The notes below the pieces were generated by a model. That model searched no databases. It was given only the letters and a program-made list of their open reading frames with translations, and was not told the origin of the DNA. A stretch of 35,489 nt of DNA from a bacterium (GTDB taxonomy: Bacteria; Acidobacteriota; Polarisedimenticolia; Polarisedimenticolales; Polarisedimenticolaceae), in the NCBI GenBank assembly GCA_024226515.1, contig JAAELQ010000316.1:1-35489 (forward strand), read 5' to 3'. The position numbers and the translations under genes are program-made. Numbering within the stretch: the first letter of the stretch is position 1; the number at the start of each line of letters is the position of its first letter. Below, piece by piece: positions 1 to 7,064 of the stretch.

Positions 1-102
1 GTCGAACCGAACGATCTGATAGCGCAAGCGCCGATGTGCGTCAGAGAAGTCGTAGTACGCAACCTCCTTTCGGTTGTTCTTCACGAGCAGATGGCCCTCC
101 AT
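1..102 (-). CDS. Start of phage/plasmid-type primase (second half of a split primase), partial
   Basis: A minus-strand frame opens at an ATG at 102 and runs off the window at base 1, giving 34 residues. The visible part contains VAYYDFSDAHRRLRYQIVRF. This resembles the linker segment that follows the CHC2 zinc finger in phage and integrated-element primases, which typically reads like ATYDY.D..G.LLYQVVRYE before the TOPRIM or helicase region. It overlaps the end of the CHC2 gene by 22 bases in the -1 frame, and no obvious Shine-Dalgarno precedes the ATG, so it may depend on translational coupling. The alternative is that a frameshift split one primase gene into two. The family call rests on a short stretch and the rest lies outside the window. 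Confidence 0.5.
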   Translation of the reverse strand, partial: MEGHLLVKNNRKEVAYYDFSDAHRRLRYQIVRFD

Positions 103-311
103 TCAAGAGACAGGGCGGCCAGAATGCTCCGAGTTGAGCATCCAGCATGACACTTGATCAGGACGGGCTGACGAGATCCGGGCGCGACGCTCAGGCTCGG
201 TCGTTGATCATCATGGGCAGGGCAGCGGGCGACGAAGCCAGCGCCCGCTCGTCGTGGACGACAACCACGCGCCGCGAGGGCGTCCGCGATTCGCTGAAGA
301 TGCTCGTTCAT
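81..311 (-). CDS. Stand-alone CHC2 zinc-finger primase domain protein (76 aa)
   Basis: The 76-aa product is almost entirely a CHC2-type zinc-binding primase domain. CPAH lies near residue 34 and CHAGC near residue 57, giving the Cys-x2-His ... Cys-x2-Cys ligand pattern, with the usual DDQRPSLSV and VLIKCHAGC contexts. In DnaG-like and phage primases this domain binds single-stranded template DNA, and it is normally followed by a TOPRIM catalytic domain. Here the frame stops right after the zinc finger (LSLEW, then six residues), and the expected continuation appears in another frame at 102..1. The start chosen is the ATG at 311, which overlaps the TGA of the upstream HTH gene (ATGA). A longer reading from 398 would only add antisense-looking basic sequence. 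The gene is probably replication machinery of the integrated element. Confidence 0.65.
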   Translation of the reverse strand: MNEHLQRIADALAARGCRPRRAGAGFVARCPAHDDQRPSLSVAPGSRQPVLIKCHAGCSTRSILAALSLEWRAICS

Positions 312-589
312 TTTGAGAGCCCAGGCTCCGGCGTAGACCCACAGGCGGGTCCGTGACCCTTGTCGGGCTCGTGTGGCTTCTCGTGGGCTTCGATCCACGC
401 AATTGCGTCAACGAGCCGGACACGTAGCACTCCCGCGAGTTTGACCGCCCGAAGGTCACCATCCGCGATCTTCCCGTAGACCCAGGGGCGACTGCGACCG
501 ACCGCTCGGGCGATGTCGGACGGCCTAACGAATTGATGCGAAGTGGGAAGGAGTGACGGCTTTGCGTTCAGTCGTGTTTCGTTGTGCAT
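308..589 (-). CDS. AlpA/excisionase-like helix-turn-helix DNA-binding protein
   Basis: The 93-aa protein has a MerR/AlpA-type winged HTH (HTH_17-like) at about residues 20-70: FVRPSDIARAVGRSRPWVY, then a KIADGDLRAVKL-type wing and DAIAWIEAHE. Such small proteins act as excisionases or as activators of integrase and replication genes in phages, satellites and integrative elements. The ATG at 589 is preceded by TGGAG at about 592-596. That Shine-Dalgarno lies inside the 3' arm of a perfect inverted repeat (591-615). Its stop overlaps the start of the CHC2 gene (ATGA), so the two are probably co-translated. The tail after residue 72 (KPHEPDKGHG...) is low-complexity. Family assignment is confident; whether it excises, represses or activates cannot be told from sequence. 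Confidence 0.75.
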   Translation of the reverse strand: MHNETRLNAKPSLLPTSHQFVRPSDIARAVGRSRPWVYGKIADGDLRAVKLAGVLRVRLVDAIAWIEAHEKPHEPDKGHGPACGSTPEPGLSK

Positions 590-590
590 G

Positions 591-615
591 GCTCCAGCGT
601 ATGGCGCGCTGGAGC
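591..615 (-). promoter_or_regulatory. Perfect 9-bp inverted repeat sequestering the HTH gene's ribosome-binding site
   Basis: GCTCCAGCG (591-599) and CGCTGGAGC (607-615) are exact reverse complements separated by 7 bases. On the minus strand the repeat ends one base before the ATG at 589, and its 3' arm contains the TGGAG Shine-Dalgarno. It could be an autoregulatory operator, an RNA hairpin that hides the ribosome-binding site, or a terminator for the gene ending at 641, though there is no T tract. Confidence 0.5.
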
Positions 616-640
616 AGGATCAAGGGCTACGGGGAGGGTG

Positions 641-1669
641 TTAGCGATTGCCCAGAAGCCTCGAATCCCAAGGTATCTCGACGGGGAAGGTGTTAGGGTT
701 TGGCCAAAGGTGGGGGCGCAACCTGAGGATTTGCAAAGCAAGCACTTTTTGGAACTGTGGCCAGGCAGGATTCTCGACGAGACCGCGTGTCAAGCCCGTG
801 GTCGGTCCGAAAACGTGAAACATTGGGATGCAACCAAAGACGACTAGCAACTGAAATAACCCAAGAGTGGTCGCTACCAAGAACAATTCGGGAGGCTTCG
901 CCGCGATATCGACGAGATACTGCTCGAACTCTCCTGGACTTACTGCGGCAGGAACCTCCCGGGTCGCATTGATCGGGCCAAAGTTCACAGGCGGGGGAAG
1001 CTCGCCAGGATCCGGAGCAAGCCTCGCTAAGTCCGAGAGAGTCGGGAATCGTTTCCCCAAGTCATCCCGAGCGACCCGCCACGCCGTGCGGGACCCTGTC
1101 TTCCAATAGATGCCTTGCGGTAGACGGAGAAAGTGGATCTCGTCGCCATGGTTCTTCAGCGACGCTATTGATCGCCCCCGTAATGCACCGTCGGGGCACT
1201 TGCAGAGTTCCGCAGTGGCGAGGTTCCCATAGAACACGGTCTCGCCTTCAGTGACGACAATAGGATTTGGGTTGACGTGGAAAGTCTTGGCGCTTTCGAG
1301 TTCGAGCCAATGACGACTCTGGCTGCGCAACTCCGGGTCCGGCTTCAACTGACGGAAAGTCCGCGCGTTAGCCTCGGTCGCTGCCGTTTGGCGGGGAGAT
1401 CCTGCGTTCCGAAACAGGGCCTCAAGCCGTTCTGCGGTCAAATGAGCCTTGAGTTTCGCGGTATCAAGCGGGTTGGCCCAGAGCGCCTGACCAACGCGAT
1501 CGTGCCAGTCGGCTAACGGTTCATCGTCCCGACGGTGAAGGTCGATCTCCGATGGGTTCTTCTTCCTCACGCCGATTCCCATGACGGTTCCCGATGGTAA
1601 GAGGGTGCGCTGGCTGCCGGTCGGGAAGTCCGGCCCCGTGGCCACGGGTGCCAGCGCCGTGAAAGTCAT
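641..1669 (-). CDS. Unrecognised protein of the integrated element (342 aa or shorter)
   Basis: I do not recognise this protein. The frame is open from an ATG at 1669, but that start has no visible ribosome-binding site. An internal ATG at 1582 (MGIGVRKKN) has a GGGA about 7 bases upstream and is an attractive alternative. The N-terminal half is charged and helix-rich (ADWHDRVGQALW, LKAHLTAERLEALF). The middle contains NPIVVTEGETVFYGN and CKCPDGALRGRSI. The C-terminal third changes character: a hydrophobic stretch (ELFLVATTLGLFQLLVVFG) is followed by a Pro/Arg/Leu-rich end. This could be a membrane-associated tail, or a frameshift may have replaced the original C-terminus. GC is lower in the last ~250 bases. 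It lies between the tRNA fragment and the excisionase-like gene, where accessory genes of such elements often lie. Confidence 0.5.
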   Translation of the reverse strand: MTFTALAPVATGPDFPTGSQRTLLPSGTVMGIGVRKKNPSEIDLHRRDDEPLADWHDRVGQALWANPLDTAKLKAHLTAERLEALFRNAGSPRQTAATEANARTFRQLKPDPELRSQSRHWLELESAKTFHVNPNPIVVTEGETVFYGNLATAELCKCPDGALRGRSIASLKNHGDEIHFLRLPQGIYWKTGSRTAWRVARDDLGKRFPTLSDLARLAPDPGELPPPVNFGPINATREVPAAVSPGEFEQYLVDIAAKPPELFLVATTLGLFQLLVVFGCIPMFHVFGPTTGLTRGLVENPAWPQFQKVLALQILRLRPHLWPNPNTFPVEIPWDSRLLGNR

Positions 1670-1798
1670 TGTAGCGGAGGCGGTCGCGCACGATCTCGGT
1701 CCACGACCGGTCCACGGTTGTCGGTCATGTAGCGTGTGTCAGCGGTGTCAGAAACGAAGTGGCAACGGCTCAAAAATCCAAGCATTGCGGTGTTCCGT

Positions 1799-1842
1799 CC
1801 TGCGTGTAAGGCAGGTGCTCTGAACCGCTGAGCTAACCGCCC
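1799..1842 (-). pseudogene. 5' part of a tRNA-Val(UAC) gene, truncated after the anticodon stem
   Basis: Read on the minus strand, the segment gives acceptor 5' strand GGGCGGT, then TA, D arm GCTC/GAGC with GG in the loop, A26, and an anticodon stem CCTGC/GCAGG with loop CTTACAC (anticodon TAC, valine). After GCAGG the sequence continues ACGGAACACC, with no variable loop, no GTTCRA T arm and no 3' acceptor strand ACCGCCC within the next 100 bases. It therefore cannot form a tRNA. The break falls at the anticodon stem-loop, a frequent crossover position for tyrosine integrases that use tRNA genes, and an integrase fragment lies directly upstream. This is most likely an attachment-site scar. 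Confidence 0.7.
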
Positions 1843-2084
1843 GCTTTGGGAAGTGCTTTTGTGGGAGCGGTTTGCGAGGTTGGTTTTGTCGACACCGTGT
1901 CTTGCTTCGTCGAGGTGTCCATCTGGGTGTCCACTTCAGAGTCGCTCAACATAACCGCGTCCAGCGCGGCCATGCTATCCCGCAGGTGCTCGGGCAGCAA
2001 GTGGGCGTAGCGCAGCGTGGTTTGGATCGTGGCATGGTCCAGGATGACCCGGACCTCCGCCAACGGGCGGCCTTGCTGGACCAT
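1833..2084 (-). pseudogene. C-terminal fragment of a phage-type tyrosine recombinase (integrase)
   Basis: The 83 residues begin exactly where an integrase C-terminal motif would continue: MVQQGRPLAEVRVILDHATI, then QTTLRYAHLLPEHLR. This matches the end of the catalytic domain in phage integrases (VQQG...LGHSSIQTTMRYAHL). His17 and the nucleophile Tyr26 are in place, while the upstream Arg and HxxR residues are absent. A stop codon lies immediately before the ATG at 2084, and only 19 bases separate it from the phosphodiesterase-like gene, so the 5' three quarters of the gene have been lost. The C-terminal 40 residues are Ser/Thr/Asp-rich. The TAG stop falls inside the tRNA-Val fragment (its TTAGC), so the integrase end and the tRNA 5' end overlap by 10 bases. 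Confidence 0.75.
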
Positions 2085-2103
2085 CTAAAAGCGCGCGGCT
2101 TCG

Positions 2104-5100
2104 CTAAGGCAGCTCCATACCGGTCAATAGCTTGTAGAGTGTTCGCGCAAACACGGTGATCGTCGGGTTCGCAGCAACGCGATTCTGCGCCTCCGTGAGA
2201 AAGCCGGTCAGCTCGGGTCCCTGACCCTTGGGGAACGAGAAGATGAGCGGGATCGTCATGTCGGTATCGACGGTGTGCCCGTGCCAGGCCTCGAACTCTT
2301 CTCCGAAGTAGAACGGGTAGCGCGGAATGAGAAGGACATCGCCCGATCGAATGTCCTGCAGGTTGGCGATGTTGTTCAAGAAGTTCGCGTAGTTGTTGGG
2401 AATCGCAGCCTGGGCCAACGGCGTGAAGACGGGAGCGCCGCCGACCTCCGTGTACACCCGATACGGCGCCGCCCAACCGCCGTTCGGTACCGACGCGTTG
2501 CGAACGAGCACGAGATCGAGGCAGGTCGCGGGGAACCCCGTCGGATTGTCGACGGCAGCGCCGGTGTCGTTGCGGTAGAAGCGCGAGGCGACCTGGACCA
2601 CCTGAGGGAACGTCGGCGGATCGGGCCAGATCTCGGACGTCTGGTTCTTGACGAACACGTGAGCCATGCCGCCGTTGAGTCCGACCGCGACCTCCGCGTC
2701 GGCGAATGCGTTCGGGCCGTCGAGCACGTCGAGGCCGATCGCGGCCATCACCGGTTCGATGTCTTCCCGTGTGATGGCGGTGATCGGGTTGTGGACCACC
2801 TTGGTCAACCCGTGATCTCCCGTCGTGGTGAAACGCGCCCGGTCCATCAGGTTGTACTGTTCGAGCAGCCGTATCAGCGTCGCCAGGAAGTAGTCGAACT
2901 CGCTCATGTAGATCTGGGCGCTGGTCGGGTACAGCGTGTCGTAATGCATCGCGTGATCGAGTCCCGGGTAGTAGACCGTCATCACCTGCGGCGGAGTCCA
3001 CTCGGCTTGAGCGAATAGCTCGTTGAGCCGTTTCGTCACGTCCGCATCCAGAGCAAGACCGGCGGCGTCCTGGCCGACGACCGATCCGACGACGAACGTC
3101 GAGAGGTAGTCCAGGGTATCGGGAAACTGCGTGTAGGTGGCTCCACGCCAGGTCATGTGCCACACGACTGCGCTGCGCAGCCCGGTCTCGGCGACCCGCT
3201 CGTACATCGTGCGCACGTCCGGACGCATCGCCTGATCCAGCGAGCTGAGTCCGGGAGCCCAGACGAACGCGACGTCGAGATCGGTCGCAAGCGGTCCGCG
3301 GCCGAGGTAGCTCACGTGATCATGGGGCGGCGCCATCCAGTAAGGCAGCGAGAAGGGATCCGCGGCCGGGTCGCGACGCAAGAAGTTCGAGCCCGTGATG
3401 CCGTGCTGGTTCGGGAACTTGCCGGTTGACCACGAGGGCCAGACCGAGAAGGTGATCGAAGGGAATGTCGTGAACCCGCCGTAGTTCTGGACATTCGTAC
3501 CCGGCGGCCCGACGAGTTTCTTGAAGTTCGGCAGCAGAGTCGGATGCTCCAGGAAGAACTGAAGATCACTCGTTCCCGGTGGGAACGCCGCTGCGGGCAG
3601 TCCGGTCCCCAGGCCGTCGATGGGAAAGTTGACGAAGATCTCGCCGCGAACCGGTTCAACGGCGTCTACAAAAGACGCACCGCCGGCACCTGTCGCGCGA
3701 AGGAAACCTCCCGACCAGACCTCCGCCAGTTGGATCGTGCCCGGGGCGGCGGGTGCGCCCTCTGCGTTCGAGGCGATGGGGAAGATCGCCTGCGTCGGAT
3801 CGGACACGTAGAGATCGAAGTCGTCGTCCTCGGGATCGTCCCCGACGCGCCCGAGGCTGATCGGTACCTGGTAACGCGCCGGATCGAGCCCCCCGTCGAG
3901 GTGATCGGTGCTCTCGACCATGACCGTGACGGCGACGCCGGACTCGCCGGGGATTCCGGCGCGGATCTGCAGCCGTTGGTCGGGCAACGTCGATCCACCG
4001 AAGTCTCGCGGCAGGCCCGCGTTCACGCGGTCGACCGGTTGTTGATCCGTGATATCGACGTAAAGGCCGCCGACCGGAACCGCCTCGATCTCCACCTCGC
4101 AGTCGGCCGAGACGGCATAGCGCGCGGTCAGGTGTTGGCCGAATCGTCCGGGGATGCGAGTGTCGTCGATGATCTGCGGCGTCGACTCCGGCAGTGCCAG
4201 GTTCTCCGGAGTCAGATAGAGATAGTCCGATTCGAAGACGGGACTGCCGACCCCGACCCGTTCGAGGGTGACGGTCCGGTTCGCGACTCCGGTTTCGAGG
4301 TCGACGTCCAGCGTGTCATTCTCCGCCAACGCATCGGTCACGCGGATCTTGAACCGGTAGTCGGCCATGTCCACGGTTCCCGAGGGTGCCGCGGCCAAGG
4401 ACAGTGGAGTACGCGACTGGAATGCGCCGAACACGTTGAAGTCCGTCTTCCAGCCGTGTTTGGCCCACACCGAATTGTTCAGTGCGTTGACCGCCTCGGT
4501 CTTGAGTAACAGGTCGCCCCGTGGAATCTGCACGCCGGTCATCAGGAACGAGTGGCGGAACGGGCCCTGGTCGTCGGGTCCGGAGGATTGCAGGTTCAGC
4601 ACCGGCACCGGCTCGTCGTTGAAGCGCACGTCATCTTGCGCGAGCGGAGCCACATAACTCTCGAGCACCGCGCTCAGCGTGGCGAGGCCGTTCGGGTCGT
4701 TCGAGGCCGTGTGTTCGACGACGGAATAGGTGACCACCGTCGGCTGCGGGTTGAACACTCGCACGAGGTCGATCGTTGACCCGTCGAGCCGCGTATGAGC
4801 TTGCGTCTCGAGGAACTCGATCTCGGGACCGCGGACCGTTGCCACGACGACATCGGTGATGATGCGGGTCGGCTCGAAGGCGGGGCAACTAGAGATGATG
4901 TCGCACGGAAAGATCTGCATGTTGGCGACGATGGTCACGTCGCCGGGCTCGGAACTGGCGGAGAGCCCCTCGAGCTTGAGTTCGCTCGGTGGTGGGTAGT
5001 GGTAGATCGAGCGCGACTGTCCACTGGGTATGACCGCGCCGGTGGCGGCGTCGTAAACACGAACCGAGCCCGGGTAGCTCAACCACCACGTCGGGTGCGT

Positions 5101-6603
5101 GCAGGGGGCCATCGTCTCGGGGTCGGGCCAATCTTCGGGCCAGAAGCAAACCTCGAGATCGGCAAGATCGTCTTCGCCCGGGACGATTCCGGGTTGCGTG
5201 AGATCCGGCTGCTCGTTGCCGTCGTCGTCGTCCGAGTTGACGCATAGCTCGACGCCCGGCGGAACGTGCTCGTTGTCGTCGGACAAGCCTTCGGCGTCGA
5301 GATCGACGTTCATCACGTGGAACGTCCAATCTCCCTCGTCGCAGTCCTTGCCCAGACAACTCTCTCCGTCTACGACGACCTCGACGGTTCCCGCGTGCGA
5401 GTCGATGTCGAACGCGACCAAGAACTCGAGCTCGTCGTAGTGCTGTTCCAGAGTGCAAGTGAGCGACGGTACGCCGATCAACTGCGCATCCGGCGTGCCC
5501 GGTTCAACGCAATCGACCGACTGGAGTTCGAGGTGAACGTCGTTGAGACAGTAGTACTGCGGATCGCAGTCGCACTGCATCCCGTCGGGACAGGGAGGTT
5601 CCGGCGCGTCCTGGTCGGGACCCACACCCGCGATCATCGGAATCACGTCCCCCGGACAGACCCAGATGGGATACGGCGGTCCGTCGGGAATGACCCCCGA
5701 AGTACACTCGACCTCGCACTCGACGAAGGCGATGTCGTCACAGCAGGGCCCGGTCGAAACGTAGTAGCCCGTCTGGGGGCAGTCTTCGAGGCATTCTTCC
5801 ACGTCGGGGTCACACGGACATTCGCAGGAGTCCGGATCGTCCGGATCGCATGGAAGGAAGCACACCATGATGTCGCACTCGTCGGAGTCCTCGTCCTCGC
5901 ACGGATCGGGCTCCGGATCCGGAATGGGCCGACGACACTCGCAGCCGATGACGAACCCGTTGCCACCCGGGGTCTGCCCGAAAGCACCGCCGCCGGACGC
6001 CGAGCCCGTATCGCAATCGCACGGCGTATCCAGCCACGGGTCGTTGCCTCCAGGGGCGGACTGATTCGCCTCTTCCTGGTTCATCTGACGGATGAGCGAG
6101 CCGAACTCGAGCTGGGACGTATAACTACCGACGCGTTCCCACTCGATCGAAGGGGGAGAGGTGGCGGTCGACGCCAGGTCGGCCTCGAGAGTCGTGACCG
6201 TTGCGCTCCACAGCTCCGCCTCCAGGGTCAACCCGGGGAGACCGTTGTTGCGAAAGAGCGTCGTCCACCCCTCAAGCGCGAGCATCTCGGCCGGGGAGCG
6301 AAAAACCGAACCGTTTCGTGGACGATACAGCGACGCGCGGCCGGCCTGTGCCTCGACCATCTTGTAGAACGAGATACCTTGGCAAGTCGACCCGGCCTCC
6401 GCATCGAACACCAGGTACGCGGTGCGCGGCCAGGCCTCTTTGAACTGGATGCGCGCCCACTTCCCGTCGCAGAGATTGACGATACGTGACTCGGCCTCGT
6501 TGGCTCGCCCGACGTCGAACGGCGATGCGGCTGCTTCGCTCATGGCGAGCATGTACGCCACGAAAAAGACAAAGAATCCCGCAATGCACCGCCGATGCCT
6601 CAT
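2104..6603 (-). CDS. Giant secreted alkaline-phosphatase-superfamily (type I phosphodiesterase/nucleotide pyrophosphatase-like) protein, 1499 aa
   Basis: The start is the ATG at 6603, preceded by AGGGGGAG at good spacing. It opens a signal peptide (RHRRC then GFFVFFVAYMLAMSEAAA). Residues ~185-350 are Cys/Asp-rich (CDCD, CECPCDPDVEEC), followed by beta-rich regions. The C-terminal ~500 residues form an alkaline-phosphatase-superfamily domain of the type I phosphodiesterase kind: IDGL with Asp996, FPSITF with the presumed nucleophile Thr1051 followed by GKFPNQHGI, YPGLDHAMH with Asp1216 and His1220, GDHG with Asp1263/His1264, and AWHGH with His1441. All metal-ligand positions appear filled, so it is probably an active two-metal phosphohydrolase or phosphodiesterase acting outside the cytoplasm. 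Substrate is unknown. The usual PNH after the nucleophile Thr is replaced by SVW. It is followed within 20 bases by the integrase fragment and preceded by a hairpin and the small membrane gene. Confidence 0.85.
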   Translation of the reverse strand: MRHRRCIAGFFVFFVAYMLAMSEAAASPFDVGRANEAESRIVNLCDGKWARIQFKEAWPRTAYLVFDAEAGSTCQGISFYKMVEAQAGRASLYRPRNGSVFRSPAEMLALEGWTTLFRNNGLPGLTLEAELWSATVTTLEADLASTATSPPSIEWERVGSYTSQLEFGSLIRQMNQEEANQSAPGGNDPWLDTPCDCDTGSASGGGAFGQTPGGNGFVIGCECRRPIPDPEPDPCEDEDSDECDIMVCFLPCDPDDPDSCECPCDPDVEECLEDCPQTGYYVSTGPCCDDIAFVECEVECTSGVIPDGPPYPIWVCPGDVIPMIAGVGPDQDAPEPPCPDGMQCDCDPQYYCLNDVHLELQSVDCVEPGTPDAQLIGVPSLTCTLEQHYDELEFLVAFDIDSHAGTVEVVVDGESCLGKDCDEGDWTFHVMNVDLDAEGLSDDNEHVPPGVELCVNSDDDDGNEQPDLTQPGIVPGEDDLADLEVCFWPEDWPDPETMAPCTHPTWWLSYPGSVRVYDAATGAVIPSGQSRSIYHYPPPSELKLEGLSASSEPGDVTIVANMQIFPCDIISSCPAFEPTRIITDVVVATVRGPEIEFLETQAHTRLDGSTIDLVRVFNPQPTVVTYSVVEHTASNDPNGLATLSAVLESYVAPLAQDDVRFNDEPVPVLNLQSSGPDDQGPFRHSFLMTGVQIPRGDLLLKTEAVNALNNSVWAKHGWKTDFNVFGAFQSRTPLSLAAAPSGTVDMADYRFKIRVTDALAENDTLDVDLETGVANRTVTLERVGVGSPVFESDYLYLTPENLALPESTPQIIDDTRIPGRFGQHLTARYAVSADCEVEIEAVPVGGLYVDITDQQPVDRVNAGLPRDFGGSTLPDQRLQIRAGIPGESGVAVTVMVESTDHLDGGLDPARYQVPISLGRVGDDPEDDDFDLYVSDPTQAIFPIASNAEGAPAAPGTIQLAEVWSGGFLRATGAGGASFVDAVEPVRGEIFVNFPIDGLGTGLPAAAFPPGTSDLQFFLEHPTLLPNFKKLVGPPGTNVQNYGGFTTFPSITFSVWPSWSTGKFPNQHGITGSNFLRRDPAADPFSLPYWMAPPHDHVSYLGRGPLATDLDVAFVWAPGLSSLDQAMRPDVRTMYERVAETGLRSAVVWHMTWRGATYTQFPDTLDYLSTFVVGSVVGQDAAGLALDADVTKRLNELFAQAEWTPPQVMTVYYPGLDHAMHYDTLYPTSAQIYMSEFDYFLATLIRLLEQYNLMDRARFTTTGDHGLTKVVHNPITAITREDIEPVMAAIGLDVLDGPNAFADAEVAVGLNGGMAHVFVKNQTSEIWPDPPTFPQVVQVASRFYRNDTGAAVDNPTGFPATCLDLVLVRNASVPNGGWAAPYRVYTEVGGAPVFTPLAQAAIPNNYANFLNNIANLQDIRSGDVLLIPRYPFYFGEEFEAWHGHTVDTDMTIPLIFSFPKGQGPELTGFLTEAQNRVAANPTITVFARTLYKLLTGMELP

Positions 6604-6693
6604 GGCTCCCCCTTGTCGCGCCGCCACGTTCTTGGGCGCTGGCACTTGACTACCGCGAACGAGATGGGTGAAGCAACGCGCGAGGTCGGAATG

Positions 6694-6712
6694 CCGGACA
6701 GGATCCTGCCGG
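6694..6712 (-). terminator. Hairpin between the small membrane gene and the phosphodiesterase-like gene
   Basis: CCGG-A-CAGG / CCTG-CCGG forms a stem of about 7-8 bp with one bulged base. On the plus strand a run of eight G follows. It lies ~80 bases downstream of the minus-strand gene ending at 6792 and ~90 bases before the next start. There is no T tract, so a terminator role is only possible; the stretch 6604-6791 holds nothing else I can recognise. Confidence 0.3.
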
Positions 6713-6791
6713 GGGGGGCAGATGGAAGATCAGGGGCTGGGTTCGCATCCATTTGCCGTTCAGTCCTTTCGTACGAACCTCTTCGGACGCG

Positions 6792-6974
6792 TCAGTTCTG
6801 CAGACCGTAGACCATCACCAGAACCCAGATCACGACCAGACTCAGAACTCCCAGGATGACGAGCCAGGGCAAGGAGCGCGTGGCGTGCTTCCGCGGCCGG
6901 TCTCGCGAGACCGCAGGGGAGTCCCCGCCGGAATCCGGTGCGTGGTCGGGTGCTGTCGTGCGCTGCTGCGGCAT
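6792..6974 (-). CDS. Small single-pass membrane protein (60 aa)
   Basis: The protein has a charged, Pro/Arg-rich N-terminus of about 33 residues (RDRPRKHATRS) and then one strong membrane segment, LPWLVILGVLSLVVIWVLVM, close to the C-terminus (VYGLQN). The expected topology is N-in, with positive charges before the helix. The ATG at 6974 is preceded by an AGGGGG tract about 6-7 bases upstream. A promoter with TTGACT and CATATT boxes (7057-7029) points to it, and its control region overlaps that of the XRE/TPR regulator. I recognise no family. A divergent partner of an XRE regulator with a palindromic operator is often the regulator's target, so it may be a sensor, an effector or a small toxin-like membrane peptide. 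None of these is shown by sequence alone. Confidence 0.65.
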   Translation of the reverse strand: MPQQRTTAPDHAPDSGGDSPAVSRDRPRKHATRSLPWLVILGVLSLVVIWVLVMVYGLQN

Positions 6975-7028
6975 CCCTCACCCCCCTGTGGGGCCGACGA
7001 GTCTCTCGTGCCCAGTGCGAGAATCGAG

Positions 7029-7057
7029 AATATGTTGCTAATTAGAAATAAAGTCAA
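7029..7057 (-). promoter_or_regulatory. Leftward sigma70-type promoter for the small membrane protein
   Basis: On the minus strand TTGACT (7057-7052, 5/6 consensus) and CATATT (7034-7029, 4/6) are separated by exactly 17 bases. The transcript would start near 7022 and reach the ATG at 6974 after a leader of about 48 bases. It overlaps the rightward promoter almost completely. Confidence 0.55.
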
Positions 7058-7064
7058 ATATAAT
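7035..7064 (+). promoter_or_regulatory. Rightward sigma70-type promoter for the XRE/TPR regulator
   Basis: TTGCTA (7035-7040) and a consensus TATAAT (7059-7064) are 18 bases apart. The expected transcription start is at or next to the ATG at 7071. No Shine-Dalgarno precedes that ATG, which suggests a leaderless or nearly leaderless mRNA. Confidence 0.65.

Noticed and set aside
81..105. Programmed -1 ribosomal frameshift joining the CHC2 and downstream primase frames
   Set aside because: No slippery heptamer of the X-XXY-YYZ type is present around the overlap. An internal start or an assembly or mutation frameshift is simpler.
1799..1842. Intact tRNA-Val gene
   Set aside because: No T arm, variable loop or 3' acceptor strand could be found after the anticodon stem. 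A group I intron was considered but no matching 3' half occurs nearby.
1946..3163. Long open frame antisense-offset to the phosphodiesterase-like gene (405 codons, minus strand, other frame)
   Set aside because: Arg/Ser/His-rich filler typical of shadow frames in GC-rich DNA. The other frame carries all the conserved catalytic motifs.
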